Under the pieces are notes generated by a model. It searched no databases, had not been told where the DNA came from, and worked only from the letters and a program-made list of their open reading frames with translations. The translations under genes were made by a program, and so were the position numbers. Shown piece after piece: positions 22,775-32,350 of a stretch of 64,000 bases of DNA. The stretch comes from Siphonodentalium dalli. Its lineage: Eukaryota; Mollusca; Scaphopoda; Gadilida; Siphonodentaliidae. How positions within the stretch are numbered: position 1 is the stretch's first letter; each line of letters begins with the position of its first letter. The DNA lies in NCBI GenBank assembly GCA_032622095.1, contig CP136061.1:46755797-46819796 (forward strand), written 5' to 3'.

Positions 22775-25700
22775 ATTTCGGCCAATTTGGCCGGTTACTT
22801 CATGTGACTTTTTCATCTGACGTGTGTGTCGGATAATTGATCTGGAGGATTTATGTAAATGTTAGCCCAAACTACATTTCCAAGTAACGATGGTTTTGTT
22901 GTTTATTTTGAGGAATAATACCGCGTCAGATGAATTCAGCCCAAATATGTTAACAGTTGTCGTGTCAAACATTCGGCAGTAGGTTAGCGTTATTTAGTAT
23001 TTGTGGATGTCCTTTAACATGGGGAAAATAGACTAACTGCGCTTGAACGAGCATGTGAATTTGTCGTTTTTAATGTACAGCAACTTGATAATCAATAACA
23101 GAGGCATTCTCTGTCAAATAAGGTCGCTCTATTTACGGTATTAATTGCGGAACTTTCTAAAGTAAACTACGCGTAAACGGATACATACGGTAAATTCTAG
23201 AATATGCCGGAATCGGCCTAATCGCCCCAGGGCCAACTCGCCCAGTCGACGTGTGTCAATTCGGTACCTACTATAACATGTACCCGAGTCCGATACGGAA
23301 TAAAAGATGTATACGGGTGCTATATAGCGTTTGGTCCGTTGTTTCTCAATGAATATTATTGAAATTTGGTGTATATGTCCGGGCTGGGACAGGGAATACA
23401 ACAACGTTTGAATTGTTTTTAAATTTACAAATTTGTTGATTTTATTCAATTTGTTTTCGTTCTGAAAACACACTATAAAGTGTATATAATATAATAACGA
23501 ACACGAGACATACATAATTTATAAACTGTTAACAAAAGATATCAAATTCAATACATGACAAAGATGACTCAGTGGAGTTTATAAAGTGAACATAAAAACA
23601 TTGAGGTAAGAATCTTTTAAGGAATGCAACTTTATTTAATGATAATAAACACATAAATTAAAATAACAAACATGAGACATACATGATTTATAAACTGTTA
23701 ACAAAAGATATCAAACTCAATACATGACAAAGATGACTCAGTGAAGTTTATAAAGTGAACATAAAAATATTAAGGTAAGAATCTTTTTAAGCATTACTAA
23801 ACCGTTTAGCACAGACCACAGTCCACTTCACTCATCCGATCATCACCAAACTTCATATTTATCTTGATATTGATCTATCAGATGAGAGTTATCAAATATT
23901 TTTTTAATTTCATAGGAAAAAATGGTCGCCAGCGGCCATATTGCATTTACGTTATATTTTATCGCGTCATGTCGATATCTAGTATTACTTAGAAATTTCA
24001 CCTTTCCAGATTCATAATTGCTCCATTGACTGTAACAGATGAAATTATTCCCCTCTTCGGATAGAGTGTCACTGAAACTTTATTTTGTCAGACTGTCTGT
24101 ATAATCACTGATTATATATGGCAATAATCTGTAATAAGATGTAGCACTATTTTATTTTATATTTACATGCAGTGCTGTTTTTATACATCAATTCTAATCC
24201 CCCTAGATCATCATGTGATCGATCATACATCGCGCGAGGACCTGGTTGAATTAAGGGGGTTTTATGGATCACTTCTGTCCTCAAGCTAGATTATACTTAT
24301 GACATTTAATGGCATGTTTCTAACGTGGAGGGTTAGATATGCTTGAGAAACCACCACTCTTTAATTCACACCAAGTTCTCAGCTGTCATGTTCGGATATT
24401 AGAACCCATAGCCATGATATATGGTTTATTTTGTGTATACTAGTAATATAGTTATTTTCAGTACCTTTATATACCAGTACTGTGTATAACAATGCATATA
24501 AATTAATCCATGTATACATGTATATTGATTCAACGGATTCAGTGGTTTTGTCCATCAGTCTATCAAATTTGCGGGGAAAACATGGCCACAAGCAGTACAC
24601 CCTGCTAAATTTCGAATTTGAATCAATTGGCGCACCCTGCAGCCAGCTTTTATTGGAGAACTTTTTCTTATGTGGATATTTTGGGTCACCGCTAGATGTG
24701 AGCCATATTTTGTTCTCAAACTGTCCTTGTGAAGACATCACTGCCAGCGGTGATCTTCAATTTTACTATTTTTATGGCTAAATAATTTGGTTGATCCTAC
24801 AGACGACACCCTTGTCCGATCGTCATCAGATTCCACAATTATCTTCTGGATAACCAGGGTGAGAGTAATCTAATTTTCCCGAATTTCGTTAAAAAACATT
24901 ACCACAGGCAGCAATTTGGTATCTTACTCTTTGATCCTCTTTTGCATGACTGAATTGTTTAGCAACTGTACAGACATATCCCTCATCTGGTTTTTATATA
25001 CATGTATATCTCTTCATGCGGATAGCCAGTATTACGTAGGTACTTCAACTTTCTGCATTCCTGTCATCATTTGAAATATAAAAATTTACCTGATACATGC
25101 ACCCTTCAAAATTTGTTTCGTCGTATCTATTTTAATGACCCGTATGGTAATATTGATACAGATATATTTGTCAAACATTTCTTTGTACAATATACAGGTA
25201 TTTAGTTTGTAACTAAATCTAGAAATATATAATAGTAGCTCGTGGACCCCACTTCGTCCGGGATGTTCCCCTCTGATTTTCGGAGAAATGCGCGATTTAA
25301 CCTTGAATTGACTATTTTAAAGGTGAAGGTCATGTCGGGGTCACGATTTGACCCGTCCAAAACACTCCCCGGACAAAAGTCACGACAAAAGTACCCGTCG
25401 AAATCCGCCCGGCTTTATACCCGATTTGACCTTGAATTGACAATTTTGAATGTCAAGATCAGGTCAGGGTCATGATTTGACCCACCCGAAACACTCCTGG
25501 GACAAAAGTAACAGTAGGTATCAAATTTCGTTGAAATACTTCCGTTTTACCAGATTTGACCTTGAATTGATCTTTTTGAATGTCAAAGTCAGGTCGGGAT
25601 CAAGATTTGACCCGTCCAAAATACTCCCTGGAAATAATTTCCCCTAGGTATCAAATTTCGTCAAATCTGTCCGGCAGTTTTCCCGGCCATAGCTAACAGA

Positions 25701-26185
25701 CAAACAGACAGACAAATGTCCAAAATATATATTAAACTAGCTGATGTACTCGACTTCGTTCGGGCTAGTTAGGGATTTTTTTTGTGATCGCCTCCATCTG
25801 GACAGTACCCAGTATATACAGCGTCTGGCCAAACTATTGTTCAATTGGTCCAGAAACATGCCTATATCAGCACGTTCGAGAACATGGTCCCACGTGAAAT
25901 TGGACCCGTCCATATTGCTCCCGGGATCGAAGTAGTCCTACACACAAATTTTTAGTCGGATCGGTCAAGGTCCAGAAACATGCCTATGAGCGAGGTCAAG
26001 TTGACACGTTAAATACCAAATTCGAGCAGTGTTAGAGTCTATAACACATACACACATGCATTCACGCATACACACATACATACATACATACAGACAGGTG
26101 TTTCAAAATGTATAATCGATAGCTACAACAATTCTATGGTAGATAGTTCACGGCCGACCTGATGCATGCATCTTAGTTTTCTTGT
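22775..26185. repeat. Left arm of 7.4-kb palindrome
   Basis: The arm starts at ATTTCGGCCAATTTGGCCGG and is the reverse complement of 26747-30140 with only scattered differences (for example GGGCCAACTC versus GGCCATGGGG context near 23230). Contents include two tandem copies of a ~150-base block (about 23519-23800), pieces of the dispersed GCCGCTGGCGGCCA-type repeat (23900-24900), a tandem array at 25240-25690, and a repeat with a GACTTCGTTCGGG phrase at 25740-25950. Open frames in the arm are duplicated in the other arm in inverted order and show no domains. Confidence 0.9.
25240..25690 (+). repeat. Tandem repeat (~115 bp unit) inside palindrome arm
   Basis: Three to four degenerate units sharing GATTTGACCTTGAATTGA and TTTGACCCGTCCAAAA. 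The mirrored array lies at 27240-27680 in the other arm. It is followed by an AACAGACAAACAGACAGACA tract. Confidence 0.75.
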
Positions 26186-26740
26186 ATCAACACTGTCTCT
26201 GCTGTGGTATGAAGATCGCCTGTGATGCGTGTAGTCATCATGTCGATGTGAGTGCCAATGTGGTCTTCTATATGAGTCATTCTTTTCGAAATTTTGTTGA
26301 GACAGCCAATATCGACAGAATGCATTACCATGCCAGAAATAGTTCTCGAATACCACAGACACATCATCGCGATGCACATTGATTCTTGCTGATACGAATT
26401 TCGAGTTATTTCGGCTTCTCATTATCCTTACAATGGAGAAGCGAACACCAAAGTGATCCAAGTGATTCGCCAAGTCTTCATTTGTTGTGTCAGCTGGAAG
26501 ATTACCGACAAACACGCGTTTTGTTTTTATCGGACCGTTGTTTCTATGTCGTCTCTCTCCATGACTGTTGTTTGGAACCGAGGAACTATGAGTTGGTGTT
26601 CTACTCGTATTTATGTGGTCGAGATTGGTAGTGTTGTTGTTGTTCATGTTGTTACGACTTGTGACCGTACTTCCAGTAGTAACATTCCCTGGTCCAATTA
26701 CTTGTAGGAAGAATCTCTTCAGTGCACTTCTGCCTGCCAT
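26123..26740 (-). CDS. RRM-like RNA-binding ORF in palindrome centre
   Basis: A single 205-codon frame starts at ATG 26738-26740, seven bases inside the 561-bp unique loop, and ends 63 bases into the left arm. The N-terminal third is Asn/Ser/Thr-rich. A RNA-recognition-motif-like fold follows: KRVFVGNLPADTTNEDL (RNP2-like) and KFVSARINVHRDD (RNP1-like). An aromatic block FENYFWHGNAFCRYWL and an Arg/His-rich tail come next. The RRM plus aromatic pattern is seen in nucleic-acid-binding ORF1 proteins of some LINEs, so it may be a captured retrotransposon ORF1. It is on the same strand as the host LINE but is not continuous with its ORF1. It is intact, which is notable in a degraded region. Function unproven. 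Confidence 0.6.
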   Translation of the reverse strand: MAGRSALKRFFLQVIGPGNVTTGSTVTSRNNMNNNNTTNLDHINTSRTPTHSSSVPNNSHGERRHRNNGPIKTKRVFVGNLPADTTNEDLANHLDHFGVRFSIVRIMRSRNNSKFVSARINVHRDDVSVVFENYFWHGNAFCRYWLSQQNFEKNDSYRRPHWHSHRHDDYTHHRRSSYHSRDSVDTRKLRCMHQVGRELSTIELL

Positions 26741-26746
26741 ATTGAA

Positions 26747-29700
26747 ACAAGAAAACTAAGATGCATGCATCAGGTCGGCCGTGAACTATCTACCATAGAA
26801 TTCTTGTAGCTATCGATTATACATTTTGAAACACCTGTCTGTATGTATGTATGTATGTGTGTATGCGTGAATGCATGTGTGTATGTGTTATAGACTCTAA
26901 CACTGCTCGAATTTGGTATGTAACGTGTCAACTTGACCTCGCTCATAGGCATGTTTCTGGACCTTGACCGATCCGACTAAAAATTTGTGTGTAGGACTAC
27001 TTCGATCCCGGGAGCAATATGGACGGGTCCAATTTCACGTGGGACCATGTTCTCGAACGTGCTGATATAGGCATGTTTCTGGACCAATTGAACAATAGTT
27101 TGGCCAGACGCTGTATATACTGGGTACTGTCCAGATGGAGGCGATCACAAAAAAAATCCCTAATTAGCCCGAACGAAGTCGAGTACATCAGCTAGTTTAA
27201 TATATATTTTGGACATTTGTCTGTCTGTTTGTCTGTTAGCTATGGCCGGGAAAACTGCCGGACAGATTTGACGAAATTTGATACCTAGGGGAAATTATTT
27301 CCAGGGAGTATTTTGGACGGGTCAAATCTTGATCCCGACCTGACTTTGACATTCAAAAAGATCAATTCAAGGTCAAATCTGGTAAAACGGAAGTATTTCA
27401 ACGAAATTTGATACCTACTGTTACTTTTGTCCCAGGAGTGTTTCGGTGGGTCAAATCATGACCCTGACCTGATCTTGACATTCAAAATTGTCAATTCAAG
27501 GTCAAATCGGGTATAAAGCCGGGCGGATTTCGACGGGTACTTTTGTCGTGACTTTTGTCCGGGGAGTGTTTTGGACGGGTCAAATCGTGACCCCGACATG
27601 ACCTTCACCTTTAAAATAGTCAATTCAAGGTTAAATCGCGCATTTCTCCGAAAATCAGAGGGGGGTCCACGAGCTACTATTATATATTTCTAGATTTAGT
27701 TACAAACTAAATACCTGTATATTGTACAAAGAAATGTTTGACAAATATATCTGTATCAATATTACCATACGGGTCATTAAAATAGATACGACGAAACAAA
27801 TTTTGAAGGGTGCATGTATCAGGTAAATTTTTATATTTCAAATGATGACAGGAATGCAGAAAGTTGAAGTACCTACGTAATACTGGCTATCCGCATGAAG
27901 AGATATACATGTATATAAAAACCAGATGAGGGATATGTCTGTACAGTTGCTAAACAATTCAGTCATGCAAAAGAGGATCAAAGAGTAAGATACCAAATTG
28001 CTGCCTGTGGTAATGTTTTTTAACGAAATTCGGGAAAATTAGATTACTCTCACCCTGGTTATCCAGAAGATAATTGTGGAATCTGATGACGATCGGACAA
28101 GGGTGTCGTCTGTAGGATCAACCAAATTATTTAGCCATAAAAATAGTAAAATTGAAGATCACCGCTGGCAGTGATGTCTTCACAAGGACAGTTTGAGAAC
28201 AAAATATGGCTCACATCTAGCGGTGACCCAAAATATCCACATAAGAAAAAGTTCTCCAATAAAAGCTGGCTGCAGGGTGCGCCAATTGATTCAAATTCGA
28301 AATTTAGCAGGGTGTACTGCTTGTGGCCATGTTTTCCCCGCAAATTTGATAGACTGATGGACAAAACCACTGAATCCGTTGAATCAATATACATGTATAC
28401 ATGGATTAATTTATATGCATTGTTATACACAGTACTGGTATATAAAGGTACTGAAAATAACTATATTACTAGTATACACAAAATAAACCATATATCATGG
28501 CTATGGGTTCTAATATCCGAACATGACAGCTGAGAACTTGGTGTGAATTAAAGAGTGGTGGTTTCTCAAGCATATCTAACCCTCCACGTTAGAAACATGC
28601 CATTAAATGTCATAAGTATAATCTAGCTTGAGGACAGAAGTGATCCATAAAACCCCCCTTAATTCAACCAGGTCCTCGGGCGATGTATGATCGATCACAT
28701 GATGATCTAGGGGGATTAGAATTGATGTATAAAAACAGCACTGCATGTAAATATAAAATAAAATAGTGCTACATCTTATTACAGATTATTGCCATATATA
28801 ATCAGTGATTATACAGACAGTCTGACAAAATAAAGTTTCAGTGACACTCTATCCGAAGAGGGGAATAATTTCATCTGTTACAGTCAATGGAGCAATTATG
28901 AATCTGGAAAGGTGAAATTTCTAAGTAATACTAGATATCGACATGACGCGATAAAATATAACGGAAATGCAATATGGCCGCTGGCGACCATTTTTTCCTA
29001 TGAAATTTAAAAAATATTTGATAGCTCTCATCTGATAGATCAATATCAAGATAAATATGAAGTTTGGTGATGATCGGATGAGTGAAGTGGACTGTGTGGT
29101 CTGTGCTAAACGGTTTAGTAATGCTTAAAAAGATTCTTACCTTAATATTTTTATGTTCACTTTATAAACTTCACTGAGTCATCTTTGTCATGTATTGAGT
29201 TTGATATCTTTTGTTAACAGTTTATAAATCATGTATGTCTCATGTTTGTTATTTTAATTTATGTGTTTATTATCATTAAATAAAGTTGCATTCCTTAAAA
29301 AGATTCTTACCTCAATGTTTTTATGTTCACTTTATAAACTCCACCGAGTCATCTTTGTCATGTATTGAATTTGATATCTTTTGTTAACAGTTTATAAATT
29401 ATGTATGTCTCGTGTTCGTTATTATATTATATACACTTTATAGTGTGTTTTCAGAACGAAAAAAAAATGAATAAAATCAACAAATTTGTAAATTTAAAAA
29501 CAATTCAAACGTTGTTGTATTCCATGTCCCAGCCCGGACATATACACCAAATTTCAATAATATTCATTGAGAAACAACGGACCAAACGCTATATAGCACC
29601 CGTATACATCTTTTATTCCGAATCGGACTCGGGTACATGTTATAGTAGGTACCGAATTGACACACGTCGACTGGGCGAGTTGGCCATGGGGCGATTAGGC

Positions 29701-30140
29701 CGATTCCGGCACATTCTATAATTTACCGTATGTATCCGTTTACGCGTAGTTTACTTTAGAAAGTTCCGCAATTAATACCGTAAATAGAGCGACCTTATTT
29801 GACAGAGAATGCCTCTGTTATTGATGATCAAGTTGCTGTACATTAAAAACGACAAATTCACATGCTCGTTCAAGCGCAGTAGTCTATTTTCCCCATGTTA
29901 AAGGACATCCACAAATACTAAATAACGCTAACCTACTGCCGAATGTTTGACACGACAACTGTTAACATATTTGGGCTGAATTCATCTGACGCGGTATTAT
30001 TCCTCAAAATAAACAACAAAACCATCGTTACTTGGAAATGTAGTTTGGGCTAACATTTACATAAATCCTCCAGATCAATTATCCGACACACACGTCAGAT
30101 GAAAAAGTCACATGAAGTAACCGGCCAAATTGGCCGAAAT
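26747..30140. repeat. Right arm of 7.4-kb palindrome
   Basis: Mirror of 22775-26185, ending in CCGGCCAAATTGGCCGAAAT at 30121-30140. The arms are long, highly similar but not identical, and separated by a 561-base loop. That argues against a simple hairpin read artefact. I see no flanking duplication at the outer ends (flanks TACTATTT and GAATTCCT). Confidence 0.9.
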
Positions 30141-30983
30141 GAATTCCTTTGCGGTCTTTCGCTTTGCTCTTATACAGCTCGTCCCTGATTCCATTCGCGG
30201 ATGCAAAAAACTTCAGACGTATCCACAAATTCAAAATTTGCATTTCGATCACACACGGAAGAGATAACGTCGTTCACAGCATAAACTGCAGAGTTGTGGT
30301 CATCAGTTTCAGGATCATGATCATTTCCTTTTCTCTGTGGCACACTGCATAGAACAATCTTGGCATTTGGCAGCAGCGTGTTAATTTTAGTAACAGATTC
30401 TGTAATGTTCAAGACAACGGGTGTGACATTATACCTGTGTTTTGTTATATCGTTGGTACCGAGGTGAATGACGACAGAGGTCACATTGCCCAGCGCATTC
30501 CCTACTACAGGATCTCTCGCTATTGACTCCAAAAGAACAGATATGTCACCGTAACTGGCTCCGCTCACAGAATAGTTTTTAACATTGGGTTTTTCAAGGT
30601 CAATTCCAGCACAGTTACTTGCGCCCAATATAACAGTGTCAACAGTCTCATGAACTGATGGAGAGATGTCACCAGATAGGTTAGATTTGGAATCAGAATA
30701 TGCATCTTCATTAGTGTTGGAACATGGTGCATGGTGTGAAGAAGGTGAAAAGACCATAGATGGGTCCGACGATATTGACATATTCTGGAAGTAAGCTGGC
30801 GATTTTATTGCTCGTATAACATTGTAAGCGAACTTGTTCAATTCACCGAACATATGAGCAGAGAAGGTATTCAGGTCGCTTGTCCAAGCTTCGCGACATT
30901 GTTGTTCACAGTTATGGTCACGTTTGGTTTCATTGTGTGATTGCTCCTGTTGCTCGTTAGCAGTTTTCACAGCTTTCTCCACT

Positions 30984-31408
30984 GTCATCGCACGCGCTGA
31001 TATTAAACGTGTCTCTTATCGATAATTATGAAACTGCTTTTGTGGGCAAATTATGTGATAAATATATATATAGCATAATTATAGAGTTGATATCGTGAAG
31101 ACAAAATACATATCGCAGTCAATGTGGGAGGCCAAATTCACTTTTAATGATTATTTGGACTTCAACGAAATTATTTGGACTTAAGCACAATTGTTTGGGA
31201 TTAAGCGCAATTATTTGTTCTCAAGCGCAATTATTTGTGCTAAAGCTCGAATAATATAATTACGCTTAACCTCAAATAAGCAATTTATGCTTAAGCACAA
31301 TTATTTGCGCTTAAGCAATAAGCACAATTATTTACGTTTAATCACATTAAGTGCAAATAAGAAACTTTAAAAACATTACCTAACAAAACCATGTTGATAT
31401 TAATATTG
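30984..31408 (+). repeat. Right 425-bp direct repeat flanking the LINE
   Basis: Counterpart of 17598-18021; the only difference found is one added A at about 31388. It includes LINE-adjacent GTCATCGCACGCG at its start and TTGATATTAATATTG at its end. It contains degenerate units of AATTATTTGCGCTTAAGC, which belong to a GGGAGGCC-ended element. Confidence 0.85.
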
Positions 31409-32003
31409 GCAGAATCCACCACTCATCATGTATCACGGAACATGGCAGTTCAAACATTGACAAGCCTATTTTATTTTTGAGGAAAGATACATATTGATGG
31501 GGAATGAAATGTACATAACTGTGCCCACTTAATTTTCGAGTCACCGATTTTCAAACTCTATTTTATTTTCAATGGAAGAGAATAACTCTATATCTAAATA
31601 TATAGAGTTATTCCCCTTCCATTAAAAATAATAGACTTTGTGCAGAAACTTTAGCACAGAACACCCGTCGATATCTCAACAAAAACAACATGTTTACAGA
31701 TTATTACATCGAATAAGTTGAAAATACAATATTATGGAGCTTCCTCTTTCAAATGTTATATAATATGGCATAAATTTTATATAATGTGATCTGGGGGTTC
31801 GAAAATTAAGTGGGCCTTTGAGTACAAATATTTGCATTAAGCTCAAATATTTGTGGGCATATACTTGTGTATATACTTGTGCTTAATGCAAATATTTGTG
31901 CTTAAGCGAATTTTTTTACGCTTACACGTAAATTATAGTGCTTAAGCGCAAATAATTGTGATTATAAGCACAAATAATTATTAAAAGTAATTTTGGCCTC
32001 CCA
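31124..32003. mobile_element. GGGAGGCC-ended TIR element (LINE target)
   Basis: The left end reads TGGGAGGCCAAATTCACTTT and the right end reads AGTAATTTTGGCCTCCCA; these are inverted. Subterminal arrays of ATTTGTGCTTAAGC and its complement lie at both ends. Another element (31521-31819) is nested inside. The LINE at 18-31 kb inserted into this element, splitting and duplicating its left part. A related element lies at 40494-40969. Confidence 0.7.
31521..31819. mobile_element. AAGGCCCAC-family MITE, copy 1
   Basis: The ends GCCCACTTAATTTTCGAG and TTCGAAAATTAAGTGGGC are inverted. A second inner hairpin (TTTTCAATGGAAGAGAATAA / TTATTCCCCTTCCATTAAAA) surrounds TATAGAG. The same inner hairpin occurs at about 45340-45400 and 52275-52330. 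No ORF. Confidence 0.75.
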
Positions 32004-32273
32004 TAGGAGTCGCTATATGTTAATTGTTGAAAAGGAAAAGTTTAATTATAATCTATATTTGCCCATTCGTCAGTTGGGAAGATATAGGCGGGGTGATGTC
32101 ATGTGTATTACCACGCATGTTCCGGGAAGGCTCGTCATGGAATAAAGGATATGGTATGCATGTCGTGCGAATGTTTGTCAGGAATGTCGATACAGCTACA
32201 TTCCTATAATCACCTGATCGCCACACCATAAACCTTTCAGAAAGGAGCGATTTTGGGACAGATAAGATATCGC

Positions 32274-32284
32274 AGTATATATTA
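32274..32284 (+). promoter_or_regulatory. Possible TATA box of GM2-activator-like gene
   Basis: AGTATATATTA lies 67 bases before the start codon and just after a GATAAGATA (GATA-type) site at 32261. This would put the transcription start near 32305 and leave a ~45-base leader. Inferred from position only. Confidence 0.4.
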
Positions 32285-32350
32285 GAAAAGAACACCAGCT
32301 GATAGCCGCAATATTCTACAGCGAGCAGTGTACTGACGGACAATAATATA

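Larger units (their letters stand above)
18022..30983 (-). mobile_element. CR1-like LINE, 5'-truncated, carrying two nested insertions
   Basis: On the minus strand the order is: truncated SGNH-esterase ORF1 (from 30988), a ~7.4-kb palindrome (30140-22775), the end of ORF1 (stop at 22729-22731), a ~115-base spacer, ORF2 (22614-18551), a GAT-rich 3' UTR and a (TAA)n tail after GGAAATAAAGATA at 18022-18060. Subtracting the palindrome and the 571-bp insertion leaves about 5 kb, normal for this group. Esterase-type ORF1 with endonuclease plus reverse transcriptase is typical of the CR1/L2 group. Damage: no ORF1 N-terminus, a frameshift and a nonsense codon in ORF2, and an altered catalytic box. 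It is flanked by 425-bp direct repeats. Confidence 0.82.
22729..30988 (-). pseudogene. LINE ORF1: SGNH-hydrolase (esterase-like), split by palindrome
   Basis: The first part spans 30988-30170 (272 codons). After a hydrophilic N-terminal stretch it shows SGNH blocks: VILGASNCAGID (block I), SGASYGD (block II), VIHLGTNDI (block III, GxND). It then frameshifts near 30180. The continuation in another frame reads KGIHF at the palindrome border, similar to the DxxH block. After the palindrome, about 22774-22729 encodes SINVSGGFAEQEE and a stop, taken as the original ORF1 end. Esterase-like ORF1 proteins occur in CR1-group LINEs and are thought to act on lipids or membranes during retrotransposition. 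The ATG at 30986-30988 overlaps the flanking repeat, so the true N-terminus is lost. Confidence 0.75.

Noticed and set aside
24379-28533. 120- and 99-codon frames present twice in the palindrome
   Set aside because: They are the same sequence in each arm, overlap in opposite strands, and contain the dispersed GGCCGCTGGCGGCCA-type repeat; no domain is visible.
22775-30140. Palindrome as a pure sequencing hairpin artefact
   Set aside because: The arms differ at multiple positions and enclose a 561-bp unique core with an intact ORF. Both outer junctions fall inside LINE ORF1, which resumes on the other side. Long-read confirmation is still advisable.
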